Shown here: in pieces, positions 1 through 8,258 of the stretch
How positions within the stretch are numbered: the stretch's first letter is position 1
Layout: every line of letters starts with the position of its first letter
NCBI RefSeq assembly: GCF_900114085.1
Contig: NZ_FORU01000014.1
Location: 1 to 64,000 of the forward strand
Reading direction: 5' to 3'
DNA: 64,000 nt
Source of the DNA: Myroides guanonis
Lineage (GTDB): Bacteria; Bacteroidota; Bacteroidia; Flavobacteriales; Flavobacteriaceae
Made by a program: the position numbers and the translations under genes
Notes under the pieces: generated by a model
The model's database searches: none
Told to the model about the DNA's origin: nothing
What the model saw: only the letters and a program-made list of their open reading frames with translations

Positions 1-57
1 CATGTGTTAGGCCTGCCGCTAGCGTTCATCCTGAGCCAGGATCAAACTCTTCATCGT
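1..57 (-). rRNA. rrs: 16S ribosomal RNA, 5' end only (partial)
   Basis: The reverse complement of 31-50 is the universal 16S 5' segment (AGAGTTTGATCCTGGCTCAG), followed by the flavobacterial GATGAACGCTAGCGGCAGG. Position 50 corresponds to E. coli base 8, so the mature 5' end is near 57. The gene continues beyond base 1 of the window. It is the first gene of an rRNA operon transcribed leftward. Confidence 0.97.
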
Positions 58-198
58 ATATTTTTAATGTTATAAGATTTTGCGGACTTAATTCAAGTCT
101 TACGACTTACCTTACTCTCTCTTTATTTTTGCTGTCAATCCAATATGTCTATGAACGTGTCTTTCGTTTCTAATGTCGCTTGTTTCTCAAAGCGGTTG

Positions 199-228
199 CA
201 AAAGTACAACTCTTTTTTAATCTGACAA
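199..228 (-). promoter_or_regulatory. rrn promoter, proximal
   Basis: On the minus strand TTG at 228-226 is followed after exactly 19 bases by TACTTTTG at 206-199. This is the Bacteroidota housekeeping consensus (-33 TTG, -7 TAnnTTTG). Transcription would start near 192 and give a leader of about 135 bases before the mature 16S end. Confidence 0.82.
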
Positions 229-426
229 GCTTTTTTGAAAAAATATTTTCTTTCTTTTTTCTTGTCATTTTTATAAGAACGTTGCCCTTTTAGCGGATGG
301 CAAAGATAACACCTTTTGTTTTTCACTTCCTAATTATTCAGGAGGTTTATTTTAAAAGTTTTTCTCTGCTTGTATTAGAACGTGTGCAGTACTTTTTGTC
401 TTGCGACTTCTTCCGTATTGCGAGTG

Positions 427-456
427 CAAAAGTAGCTTCTTTTTCCACACTCGCAA
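427..456 (-). promoter_or_regulatory. rrn promoter, distal
   Basis: TTG at 456-454, 19 bases, then TACTTTTG at 434-427 on the minus strand. Both the -7 octamer and the spacing are the same as in the proximal rrn promoter 228 bases downstream. A third -7-like octamer (TATCTTTG, 308-301) lies between them but has no TTG at the right distance. Confidence 0.78.
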
Positions 457-969
457 ACTTTATCTCGCTTTATTTCTAATCTTTTTCAACAGTATTTCGT
501 AACTCGCACGTTAACTTATCGTTACCGACTCATTTATTTTTTGTTTCTTTTTTTGTGTTCGGCGTTTTAACGGGGTTTCTCTTGGCTTTTCTTGTGCAAG
601 GGCGCATAGGGATTGGTTTTCACGCTTTGTTTTTTTAGAAAATTTTAGCTGTAAACCGGTAAATCGGGTGTTTTCATAGCTAAATAGGGTTTTGTGTTGG
701 ATGAAAAATATTGTTTTAGCTTCAAAAGAACCTTTGGGGTGCTTCTTCGGTAGTAAATTTAAGAAAATCGCTCCTTATATAAGGTAGAGATTTTATGTAA
801 ACTTGACAACCTACAGAACAAGCCTGACTATTAAACAAAGGGTTGTCGCGGTTTTAAACATGAATACAAATACACCTAAAGAAAACCCTTTCAACAAAGC
901 GCTTCTTCCGATCATGGATTACAAGATTAAAACTCATCAACAAATTCAGCAATTCAAGACCATAACAAA
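457..969. other. gene-free DNA upstream of the rrn promoters
   Basis: About 510 bases between the distal rrn promoter and the terminator of the DUF6029 gene. A 65-codon frame at 803-1000 runs into the terminator hairpin and shows no recognisable protein features. I see no RNA gene here. T-rich stretches at 520-600 lie just upstream of the distal promoter, but I cannot assign them a role. Confidence 0.5.
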
Positions 970-996
970 AAAAGAGGACTATGAAAGTCCTCTTTT
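970..996 (-). terminator. intrinsic terminator of the DUF6029 gene
   Basis: An 11-bp perfect stem (970-980 with 986-996) has a 5-base loop. The A-run at 967-973 gives a U-tract on the minus strand. It lies 26 bases beyond the stop of the DUF6029 gene. The TTTT tail on the plus side makes it potentially bidirectional. Confidence 0.85.
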
Positions 997-1021
997 ATAA
1001 AACAAGGTATCGTATTACAAT

Positions 1022-2671
1022 TTAAAACGAAGTAGTAATTCCAATTGTTAACCCAGCTGCCTCAGACACCATTCTACAAACACCTCCCACACAAAGTAAT
1101 CCACCACGTTGACGTCCATAACTAGCAGAAACACGAGTAGTGCCTTTTGTAAAACTTGCTCCGACATTGTAATAGTGAATACGTTCCTCTTCAATATCAT
1201 TACCATAATTATACATATCACTCACATAAAATGACCAATTAGCATTAGCCGCAAATTCGACAGTACCTCCAGCCCAATTCTTTTTATCAGCATCAGCCCA
1301 TAAGTGTTGCAATTCTAATCTCACTGATTTATTATCTAAAAATTGATACGTCGATTCAGCCGAAACAATATTAGTCTTTACAACCTCGAATTCTCCATTT
1401 AGGAATGGACTATTATAATACTGATTTAAGAACATAAAAATTGAAGACCAATCTTTGCTCCACTTTTTGCGAACTTCCATTCCAAAATCGTGATAGTACT
1501 TTTCTCCAAAGTCTAAAAAATCAGATGTAACACCTGTCTTATTTTTCTTTACTTCAGATTTAATACCAGCCCAATATGAACCATTTAAAACCAAATTAGT
1601 TCCATGCTTACCTCCTAGGGCACTACCCTTCTCAAATTCGTAGAAAAAATCAAACTGCCCACCAATTTCTCCCAATTTTCTCTGCATATTCATATCAAAA
1701 TTTGGTTGCGCTTGATAAACATAAATATTCTGCAAAGAATAATCATACTGCTTAGTTAGAGCTGGAATATAATTAATTACACCCCTCATATAAATATCCC
1801 CATTAAGATCACGCTGAGAATAAAAAGCCATATTTTCCATACGACGTAAATTCAAATTCAAAGCCACCCCCTTTTGAGAATACCCTCCATTTATCAACAA
1901 AGCATTTCCTGCTTGTTTTACTTTTGGATATAATCTACCCAATTCCACTAAAGCGTCTTCTTGCTTATAAACATATTCGACATCTCCATAAAAACCTCCT
2001 CCACTTGCATTCAACCGAAAAGACATCGCATTAGTTAATTCATCAAGACCTTTATTATAATCATTCTTTTCTTCTAATCTACCCAAATAACTAACTCCAG
2101 CTCCAAAATCAATTTCTTCAAACTTAAACATTGAACCTAAATCAAAATTTAAATCTCCTCCAAACAAATATGAATCAGACAAATCAAATCCCATTCCTAT
2201 TCGTTGTTTTCCACCTAATGCCGTAATTTTAATATTTTCCGTAATATCATACTTAGCATTCAAACCGAAAACAGCGTTATTTATACCAATTTGTCTATCC
2301 TCCCAAGATCTAAAAAGCAATCCACTACCAAACTGATCGTAGAAATGTCCTGCTGTAATATCCAATCCATTTTCATAATCATTATACCTCGCGTAAATAG
2401 TTCCAATATCTACACCCTCAAAATCGGGTGAGTAATTCAATAATGCCTTAGGTTCATAAGCTTCTATTTGAGTTCCGAATGACCATTTTTTATAATCATA
2501 ATCAACCTTCAAATATGAGTTAGTTCTTAATCTATCCTCAGCCTCTTGAGGATCGATCTTGACTTTCTTATCATCTACATACCACTGAGAATTATTTTCA
2601 AATCCAACTCTGATTTGTGAGTAACCTGAATACGCAGTTAATAAAATACCTGCTAATAAAATTCTTTTCAT
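1022..2671 (-). CDS. DUF6029 family outer-membrane beta-barrel protein
   Basis: The 549-residue product starts with a clear signal peptide (MKRILLAGILLTAYSGYSQ). It continues as alternating aromatic/polar segments typical of transmembrane beta strands and ends in phenylalanine (ITTSF), as outer-membrane barrels do. A cysteine pair lies near the C-terminus (LLCVGGVC). The overall pattern matches the Bacteroidota DUF6029 family, whose function is not established. The start ATG follows the stop of the TlpA gene by a single base, so the two are almost certainly cotranscribed and may be translationally coupled. A substrate-specific porin or anchor that works with the two neighbouring thioredoxin-fold proteins is my inference. 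The family assignment is from memory of similar sequences. Confidence 0.8.
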   Translation of the reverse strand: MKRILLAGILLTAYSGYSQIRVGFENNSQWYVDDKKVKIDPQEAEDRLRTNSYLKVDYDYKKWSFGTQIEAYEPKALLNYSPDFEGVDIGTIYARYNDYENGLDITAGHFYDQFGSGLLFRSWEDRQIGINNAVFGLNAKYDITENIKITALGGKQRIGMGFDLSDSYLFGGDLNFDLGSMFKFEEIDFGAGVSYLGRLEEKNDYNKGLDELTNAMSFRLNASGGGFYGDVEYVYKQEDALVELGRLYPKVKQAGNALLINGGYSQKGVALNLNLRRMENMAFYSQRDLNGDIYMRGVINYIPALTKQYDYSLQNIYVYQAQPNFDMNMQRKLGEIGGQFDFFYEFEKGSALGGKHGTNLVLNGSYWAGIKSEVKKNKTGVTSDFLDFGEKYYHDFGMEVRKKWSKDWSSIFMFLNQYYNSPFLNGEFEVVKTNIVSAESTYQFLDNKSVRLELQHLWADADKKNWAGGTVEFAANANWSFYVSDMYNYGNDIEEERIHYYNVGASFTKGTTRVSASYGRQRGGLLCVGGVCRMVSEAAGLTIGITTSF

Positions 2672-2672
2672 A

Positions 2673-3161
2673 CTATTTCCCTGTCAATGCTTTCACCTTT
2701 CTAAACAACTCTTTCTCAACTCCAGGAGTGTAACTAGTGTGTTTATAAACAATCTCTCCTTTATAAACAATCACTGTAAATGGCACATTTACCACGTTCA
2801 TTGCTCTTTTTAATTCATGATTATCATCTAATAAAACTTTATATTCCCATCCTTTCCCATTCACTAAAGGTTTAACCCTTTTTACAGATTTTGCATCATC
2901 AATCGAAACCGCAATCAACTCAACTCCTGTTTCTTCCTGCCAATCACTGTACACTTCCTTTATTGCATTCAATTCTTTTAAACAAGGTCCACACCATGTA
3001 GCCCAAAAACTGATAATAATAGGTTTATCAGATTTATTATAATCAGCAATGTTCACTATTTTTCCATCCAAATCTTTTAATTGTACACTTGGCAAATCCT
3101 TCTTTTGAGCCATACCTACTGAAACAATCAATAACACAAATAGCGTAAGTAAATTTTTCAT
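2673..3161 (-). CDS. TlpA-like thiol:disulfide oxidoreductase
   Basis: This is a 162-residue thioredoxin-fold protein. A signal peptide (ending VSVGMAQ) precedes an AhpC/TSA-like domain with the redox motif WCGPC (Cys57 and Cys60), and the cis-proline segment (NVPFTVIVY) is present. It would act in the periplasm as a reductant or resolver of disulfides. A longer frame begins at 3203, but its first 14 residues are lysine-rich and precede the signal peptide, so I use ATG 3161. That ATG is preceded by an A/T-rich leader and a -7-like TATATTTG at 3198-3191. It is the first gene of a two-gene operon with the DUF6029 protein and is divergent from the Omp28-like gene. Confidence 0.9.
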   Translation of the reverse strand: MKNLLTLFVLLIVSVGMAQKKDLPSVQLKDLDGKIVNIADYNKSDKPIIISFWATWCGPCLKELNAIKEVYSDWQEETGVELIAVSIDDAKSVKRVKPLVNGKGWEYKVLLDDNHELKRAMNVVNVPFTVIVYKGEIVYKHTSYTPGVEKELFRKVKALTGK

Positions 3162-3190
3162 TCTATATTTTTTTTTAGTTCGTTTGGTGA

Positions 3191-3198
3191 CAAATATA
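3191..3198 (-). promoter_or_regulatory. -7 element for the tlpA-DUF6029 operon
   Basis: TATATTTG on the minus strand fits TAnnTTTG and is placed 30 bases upstream of the chosen start. No TTG is found at 17-23 bases, so this is a half-supported promoter. Confidence 0.45.
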
Positions 3199-3222
3199 TT
3201 CAAAAAAACTCAAATTAACTTT

Positions 3223-3251
3223 TTGTTATACTTAATTTATCTATACATTTA
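3223..3251 (+). promoter_or_regulatory. promoter of the Omp28-like gene
   Basis: TTG (3223-3225), 18 bases, then TACATTTA (3244-3251), one mismatch from TAnnTTTG. The start codon is at 3277, giving a leader of about 20 bases. It supports ATG 3277 over the longer upstream frame, which would run through the promoter. Confidence 0.6.
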
Positions 3252-3276
3252 CATTGTTAACTTAATTTTAAATACA

Positions 3277-4392
3277 ATGAAAACTAAATCTTTTAGAAAT
3301 TTTTTTGCCCCAATGTTGTGCTTGTTTTTAACTCTAGCATCTTGTAGTAGTGATGATGGAGGTGGAGACGTAAATGACGACACACTAGTATTAACCACCG
3401 AGAGCAACACTGTACTTCTATATGATGAAGTTCACTTTGTAGTTAATGCTAACGGTGAAGCAGTAAATGATGCAACTATTTACATTAACAATGAACCAAT
3501 ATCAGGTTCTGCTTACAGCTTCCAAACTGAAGGAGAATTCACAATTAGTGCAAAAAAAGAAGGTCTTTTTGACAGTAATATTATTACACTAACAGTTATT
3601 GAAAATGAAGAAGTGATTAAAAACGCTACAAAATTCAAGCACAAAACATTGGTTGAGGATATGACAGGTGTATGGTGTCAATATTGTCCTTTAGTAGCTT
3701 ACGATATCGAATTATTCGAAACTTCTGATCCAGAAAAATTTCAAGCTATAGCAATTCACAATAACTATGACCCTAACAACACAGACCCTAACTATGGAGG
3801 ATATGATCCATTCGATTTCAATCCTACTGCTAGAAGAAAATTCGAAAAGGAATTAGGCCTAAAAGGTTATCCATTTGCTATTACTAACCGAGTAGAAGAT
3901 TTCAGAAAAAACCCTAACTCAGTTGTAGAAAGATACAAATCTCATTCAACTATTGGTGTTAAAATTAATTCTACCCTAACAAATTCAACAGGAACAATTA
4001 ATGCGACAATTAAATTTACAGAAGACTATTCTGACAAATTAAACTATGCAGTTTTTGTTTTAGAAGATGGTTTAGAATTTAGACAATCTAACTCAACTCA
4101 ATATTACAAAACGGCACCGTATATTTGGAAAAATAACTGGACTGAAAACTTCATTCATAACAACACATTAATCGGAATGTCATCTGGAAACTTTAGAGGA
4201 ACAGAAATTCCAGCAGCACAAACTGCAAAAGGAAGTGAGTTTGAAATAAAAGACATGGTAATCAACTACACTGCTAAAGAAGTAGAAAATTTAAAAGTAG
4301 TTATTATCGTTACTAACTCAACAACTGGAGAAGTTCTAAACACAGTTGTTGCTAAAGGAAATAAAAACCAAAATTATCAGATTGTATTGTAA
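3277..4392 (+). CDS. Omp28-related outer-membrane lipoprotein with a CxxC thioredoxin-like site
   Basis: The 371-residue product has a lipoprotein signal (lipobox LASC, Cys23) followed by an acidic and glycine-rich linker (SSDDGGGD). A short beta domain comes next (about 35-110). After it comes a segment opening with a strand, then TGVWCQYC (Cys134 and Cys137). That layout resembles the active site of a thioredoxin fold and is characteristic of the Omp28 family named after a Porphyromonas gingivalis surface protein. A frame opening at 3184 adds 31 residues that overlap the promoter and precede the lipobox, so I reject it. The gene is divergent from tlpA-DUF6029, and the three together look like an envelope thiol module (inference). 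A strong terminator follows. Confidence 0.82.
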   Translation: MKTKSFRNFFAPMLCLFLTLASCSSDDGGGDVNDDTLVLTTESNTVLLYDEVHFVVNANGEAVNDATIYINNEPISGSAYSFQTEGEFTISAKKEGLFDSNIITLTVIENEEVIKNATKFKHKTLVEDMTGVWCQYCPLVAYDIELFETSDPEKFQAIAIHNNYDPNNTDPNYGGYDPFDFNPTARRKFEKELGLKGYPFAITNRVEDFRKNPNSVVERYKSHSTIGVKINSTLTNSTGTINATIKFTEDYSDKLNYAVFVLEDGLEFRQSNSTQYYKTAPYIWKNNWTENFIHNNTLIGMSSGNFRGTEIPAAQTAKGSEFEIKDMVINYTAKEVENLKVVIIVTNSTTGEVLNTVVAKGNKNQNYQIVL

Positions 4393-4412
4393 ATCAATCC
4401 AATTCTAAACCT

Positions 4413-4447
4413 AAAAAGGCTATCTATAAAACTAGATAGCCTTTTTT
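4413..4447 (+). terminator. intrinsic terminator of the Omp28-like gene
   Basis: A stem of about 12 bp (4413-4425 with 4434-4445) is followed by a run of seven T. It starts 21 bases after the stop codon. Confidence 0.88.
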
Positions 4448-5010
4448 TATAAATATACATATTGGATTTTTTTAGAACAAAAAACTCTTTTTTTCAAATA
4501 CCCTCATAGGCATCTTGAAAACATTTAGAATTATAAAAAGCATCTAGTAGTTAACTCGGATGTTTCTCAAACACAACACCTGTTCGTTAACACAGAACAC
4601 ACATTGTGTTTAACCTGAAATAGATAAAACAAAAAAATCACCTACATTTCTATAAGTGCTTTTCGCTCCCCTCCTGATAGCTACCGGGTCAAGGCCCTCT
4701 GATTAACTATATTTTTCAAGCAATCTATCTGTTATTTAAGGATATCGCCTAAGATTCTTAAGATGTTTTCGGCTCTTCATCAATTTAATATGCCTTTCTG
4801 TTTTTCATGCTTGAAATATTGTAGAACATGAAAGACTCCAAAAACACTCCCCAATCATCTGCTATACCAGTATAAGCATTTTCAGAATGTTTAGAATTTA
4901 TGCCAAGCGATACCAGTAGAAAGCCCAGATGTTTCTCCAATATAAAACTTGTACGCAGACAAAGAATACAGAACATATACGTAAAGCATAATCTCAATAT
5001 TTGATAAAAT
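4448..5010. repeat. gene-free region with a decayed direct repeat of the tRNA-Asn downstream flank
   Basis: Two related segments, about 4511-4663 and 4877-5044, share interrupted identity (tttagaatt, gatgtttctc, cctacatttct and others) at an offset of 366-380 bases. The second ends at the functional tRNA-Asn; the first ends at its truncated copy. A 78-codon minus frame at 4785-5021 inside it is low-complexity and runs into the tRNA terminator, so I do not call it a gene. The 150 bases between the repeats contain nothing I recognise. Confidence 0.6.
4665..4708 (-). pseudogene. decayed 3' half of tRNA-Asn
   Basis: Compared with the intact gene at 5047-5120, this segment keeps the acceptor 3' strand (gctcccc), a rearranged T arm and the block ccctctgattaac, which spans the variable region, the 3' side of the anticodon stem and the anticodon. 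Similarity stops abruptly after the anticodon, and no D arm or 5' acceptor follows. The associated terminator hairpin (4636-4664) is also present but mutated. It cannot fold into a tRNA. Confidence 0.72.
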
Positions 5011-5016
5011 AAAAAA

Positions 5017-5045
5017 AGCACCTACATTTCTGTAAGTGCTTTTTT
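5017..5045 (-). terminator. terminator of tRNA-Asn (copy 1)
   Basis: A 10-bp stem (5017-5026 with 5031-5040, one G-U pair) has a GAAA loop on the minus strand and a U-tract from the A-run at 5011-5017. The same hairpin follows the second tRNA-Asn. Confidence 0.85.
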
Positions 5046-5046
5046 G

Positions 5047-5120
5047 CTCCCCCTCTTGGGCTCGAACCAAGGACCCTCTGATTAACAGTCAGATGCTCTA
5101 ACCAACTGAGCTAAGGAGGA
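5047..5120 (-). tRNA. tRNA-Asn (GTT)
   Basis: A full cloverleaf can be drawn. The acceptor TCCTCCT pairs with AGGGGGA, followed by a D arm, an anticodon loop CTGTTAA (anticodon GTT), and a T arm CTTGG-TTCGAGC-CCAAG. The discriminator is G and CCA is not encoded. It is identical to the second copy at 34989-35062. Confidence 0.97.
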
Positions 5121-5144
5121 AGGTGTGTTACCTTTATTGCGATG

Positions 5145-5174
5145 CAAATATAGCCCAATTTTCTATGTCTGCAA
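5145..5174 (-). promoter_or_regulatory. promoter of tRNA-Asn (copy 1)
   Basis: TTG at 5174-5172, 19 bases, TATATTTG at 5152-5145. This is a perfect Bacteroidota consensus, placed about 25 bases before the tRNA 5' end. Confidence 0.82.
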
Positions 5175-5202
5175 ACATTTTTACAAAAAAATGCAAGCTT
5201 TT

Positions 5203-6552
5203 TTATTTACCCAGTATAGCTTTGTAAATATCATTTCCATTTGCGAATAACAACAATCCTATAAGTATAAAGAAACCAACCATTTGGGCATTCTCCATAA
5301 ACTTATCACTCGGTTTTCTACCAGAAATCATTTCATATAATAAAAACATTACATGCCCTCCATCAAGTGCAGGAATAGGCAATAAATTCATTACCCCTAA
5401 CATAATTGATAGAATCGCTGTGATACTCCAAAACAATTCCCAGCTCCAGAACTGTGGAAAAATATCAAAGATTGCTTTAAAACCTCCTACACCCTTATAA
5501 GCACCTGTTTCAGGTGAAACCATTAATTTTAATTGTTTCCAATACCCAACAACCTTATCCTTTCCTTTCTCCAAGCCTACTGGAATAGACTCTAAGAAGC
5601 TGTACTTATCATGACTAAGTGTATAATACCCCATACGCTCCATATCCTGCATTCCTACTAATCCATTAAACACTCCCAATTTACCATCTTTATCTACAGT
5701 AACATCAACCACCGTTTTCTTTTCGTCTCTCAAGACTTCCATTGGAACTGTTTGACCTTTATATTTGGACATAGCAACCTCAACTTGGTCATAGTAACGT
5801 AAAGGCTCTCCGTTAACAGACAAAACAACATCTTTTGGTTGTAGCTTACCTTCATTAGCACTTCCTTCAGCAAAACCGGCAATAACAAACGGAATTCTCA
5901 AAGAAACTAATGACTTAGAATTTTCATCAACAACCTGACCAATTAAATCAGCAGGTAAGGTAATTGTTTGCTGAACACCATTACGTTCTAAGACAACGTC
6001 CTTCCCTACACCAACTAATAATGCCTCGGGTAAGTCGTTAAATCGTTCGATAATGTGACCATCAACACTAACTATTTTATCACCAGTCTGAAGTCCCGCT
6101 TTCTGTAAAACAGGATTAGTTACACTAATACCATCCTTAAGATCATCATTTTTTAAATAAGAATCTCCATATACATAAGCCATCCCTATATATATTACAA
6201 AAGCAAGTACGAAATTCACGGTTACCCCTCCCAACATAATAATCAAGCGTTGCCAAGCCGGCTTCGAACGAAATTCCCAAGGTTGTGGTTCTTGTTTCAT
6301 TTGATCTGTATCCATACTTTCATCAATCATCCCAGCTATTTTCACATAACCACCTAATGGTAACCAACCAATTCCATATACAGTATCCCCAATTTTCTTT
6401 TTGAACAAAGAGAACTTAACGTCGAAAAACAAATAGAATTTCTCAACTCTAGTTTTAAAAAGCTTTGCAGGGATAAAATGCCCTAATTCATGCAAGATGA
6501 TTAACAAAGACAAACTCAGCAAAAACTGAGAAAGTTTAATAATTATTTCCAT
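5203..6552 (-). CDS. rseP: RseP-type site-2 zinc metalloprotease
   Basis: The product is 449 residues, the usual length. It carries HELGH in the first membrane helix (His21, Glu22, His25) and the second zinc-ligand motif PIPALDGGH near residue 395 in the C-terminal membrane segment. PDZ-like regions lie between them (about 115-290). The family cleaves transmembrane anti-sigma factors and signal-peptide remnants inside the inner membrane. It is transcribed alone. A -7-like TATTTTTG sits at 6590-6583, about 30 bases upstream of the start, without a clear TTG. The downstream neighbour is tRNA-Asn in the same orientation. Confidence 0.95.
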   Translation of the reverse strand: MEIIIKLSQFLLSLSLLIILHELGHFIPAKLFKTRVEKFYLFFDVKFSLFKKKIGDTVYGIGWLPLGGYVKIAGMIDESMDTDQMKQEPQPWEFRSKPAWQRLIIMLGGVTVNFVLAFVIYIGMAYVYGDSYLKNDDLKDGISVTNPVLQKAGLQTGDKIVSVDGHIIERFNDLPEALLVGVGKDVVLERNGVQQTITLPADLIGQVVDENSKSLVSLRIPFVIAGFAEGSANEGKLQPKDVVLSVNGEPLRYYDQVEVAMSKYKGQTVPMEVLRDEKKTVVDVTVDKDGKLGVFNGLVGMQDMERMGYYTLSHDKYSFLESIPVGLEKGKDKVVGYWKQLKLMVSPETGAYKGVGGFKAIFDIFPQFWSWELFWSITAILSIMLGVMNLLPIPALDGGHVMFLLYEMISGRKPSDKFMENAQMVGFFILIGLLLFANGNDIYKAILGK

Positions 6553-6860
6553 TTTTATGATTTACAAAATATGATTACTGGACAAAAATAAAGTTTTACT
6601 TTAACTATTCCGTATTTTTTTTGAAACTCTACCCTTTTTAATAAATTCCATCCCATATTACTAATATTCATAATTCCAAAACACACAAAGACGCTACTAA
6701 TAAATGATTTACGGCATGACTTAAAGGCAAAATCATCAATAAACTAAGCTTATAGCAAACCTTATATCCTTTAATAAGTAAAAATCAAAGAAGTTCAAGA
6801 AGAATCACTGTTCATTATAAAAGTATTTTCTAACTTTGCTATATAATTAATTTTTTAAAT
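6553..6860. other. divergent rseP/serS intergenic region
   Basis: About 300 bases, very AT-rich. It holds the -7 boxes for rseP (6583-6590, minus) and serS (6831-6838, plus). A weak interrupted inverted repeat (atgattt at 6703-6709 against a matching aaatcat about 20 bases on) is the only other structure I see. No T-box or other recognised leader is present. Confidence 0.5.
6831..6838 (+). promoter_or_regulatory. -7 element of serS
   Basis: TAACTTTG fits TAnnTTTG exactly and lies 22 bases before the start codon. CTG at 6808-6810 is one mismatch from the -33 TTG, at 20-base spacing. Confidence 0.6.
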
Positions 6861-8132
6861 ATGTTACAGATAGCATTTATTAGAGAGAATCAAGAGTTCG
6901 TAGTCCAAGCATTGGCAAAACGTAACCTTGATGTTGCCGACGTGGTGAAAGAAGTGATAGCACTTGATGAAAAACGAAGAAGCACACAAGCTGAGTTAGA
7001 CACCGTATTAGCAGAATCCAACAAGTTATCCAAAAGCATAGGAGAATTAATGAAAAATGGTGAGAAAGCAAAAGCGGAAATCATCAAAGAAAAAACGACA
7101 CATTTAAGAGACCAAAGTAAAGCGCTAACAGAAACTATAAATGAAGTTGCTGAAGCCCTTACTGAAAAACTTTATACACTTCCAAACTTACCTAACGAGA
7201 TAGTACCAGAAGGAAAAGCAGCCGAAGATAATTTAAATGTATTTGAAGCAGGAGAAGTACCCGTTTTACACGAAGGTGCTTTACCACATTGGGAGTTAGT
7301 GAAAAAATACGACATCATTGATTTCGAATTAGGAAATAAGATTACAGGAGCAGGATTTCCAGTATACAAAGGAAAAGGAGCTAGATTACAGCGCGCCCTA
7401 ATCTCATACTTTCTAGATAAGAATACAGAAGCTGGTTATAAAGAATACCAAGTCCCACATTTAATCAATGAGGCTTCTGGATATGGAACAGGTCAATTAC
7501 CTGATAAAGAAGGACAGATGTATCATGCAGGAGTAGATGATTTGTATTTAATTCCAACTGCTGAAGTACCTGTAACAAACATGTTCAGAGACGTTATCTT
7601 ACAAGAAGAAGAGCTTCCTATACTATGCACTGCTTACACACCTTGTTTCCGTAGAGAAGCAGGTTCTTATGGTGCACACGTTAGAGGCTTGAACCGTTTA
7701 CATCAATTTGACAAAGTAGAAATCGTTCGCATCGAACATCCTGATAACTCTTACAAAGCGTTAGACGGAATGGTTGAGCATGTAAAGGGAATTTTAGATG
7801 AATTAAAATTACCGTACCGTATATTGAGATTATGTGGTGGAGACATGGGCTTTACCTCTGCTTTAACTTATGACTTTGAAGTATATTCAACCGCTCAAGA
7901 ACGTTGGTTAGAAATCAGTTCTGTATCAAATTTTGAAACATTTCAAGCAAATCGCTTAAAATTGCGTTTCAAAGATGAAGAAGGTAAAAATCAGTTAGCA
8001 CACACTCTGAACGGTAGTTCATTGGCATTGCCACGTGTATTAGCAGGAATATTAGAAAATTATCAAACTCCTGAAGGAATTCGAATACCAGAAGTACTTC
8101 GACCATACACGGGCTTTGACATTATTGACTAG
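6861..8132 (+). CDS. serS: seryl-tRNA synthetase
   Basis: This 423-residue class II aminoacyl-tRNA synthetase charges tRNA-Ser (and tRNA-Sec where present) with serine. The N-terminal 110 residues are the charged helical coiled-coil arm that contacts the long variable arm of tRNA-Ser. The catalytic core shows motif 2 (CFRREAGSYG, then the RGLNRLHQF segment) and motif 3 (NGSSLALPRVLAGILEN). The length is normal. The gene is monocistronic, with a promoter element directly upstream and a strong terminator downstream. Confidence 0.97.
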   Translation: MLQIAFIRENQEFVVQALAKRNLDVADVVKEVIALDEKRRSTQAELDTVLAESNKLSKSIGELMKNGEKAKAEIIKEKTTHLRDQSKALTETINEVAEALTEKLYTLPNLPNEIVPEGKAAEDNLNVFEAGEVPVLHEGALPHWELVKKYDIIDFELGNKITGAGFPVYKGKGARLQRALISYFLDKNTEAGYKEYQVPHLINEASGYGTGQLPDKEGQMYHAGVDDLYLIPTAEVPVTNMFRDVILQEEELPILCTAYTPCFRREAGSYGAHVRGLNRLHQFDKVEIVRIEHPDNSYKALDGMVEHVKGILDELKLPYRILRLCGGDMGFTSALTYDFEVYSTAQERWLEISSVSNFETFQANRLKLRFKDEEGKNQLAHTLNGSSLALPRVLAGILENYQTPEGIRIPEVLRPYTGFDIID

Positions 8133-8160
8133 TTTTAATAATACAATATAAAACCATATA

Positions 8161-8202
8161 AAAAGCACCAAAAAACGATTCAAGATATTTGGTGCTTTTT
8201 TT
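8161..8202 (+). terminator. intrinsic terminator of serS
   Basis: A 12-bp stem (8161-8172 with 8188-8199) is followed by a T-run. The symmetrical A-run makes it potentially bidirectional, although the next gene runs in the same direction. Confidence 0.87.
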
Positions 8203-8258
8203 GTATTAAAGCACATAAAACTCAACCGTTTTATATAACTTATATAAATAAAAAATCT

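Noticed and set aside
301..308. A third rrn promoter (TATCTTTG on the minus strand)
   Set aside because: Good -7 octamer, but no TTG at 17-23 bases, so it is not called beside the two complete promoters.
297..479. 60-codon plus-strand frame in the rrn leader
   Set aside because: It runs antisense through the distal rrn promoter and is composed of Phe/Leu/Ser from T-rich DNA; it is a chance frame.
803..1000. 65-codon plus-strand frame upstream of the rrn leader
   Set aside because: No family resemblance, and its end lies in the terminator hairpin of the DUF6029 gene.
4785..5021. 78-codon minus-strand frame beside tRNA-Asn
   Set aside because: It begins downstream of the tRNA terminator, has chance composition and overlaps the decayed repeat.
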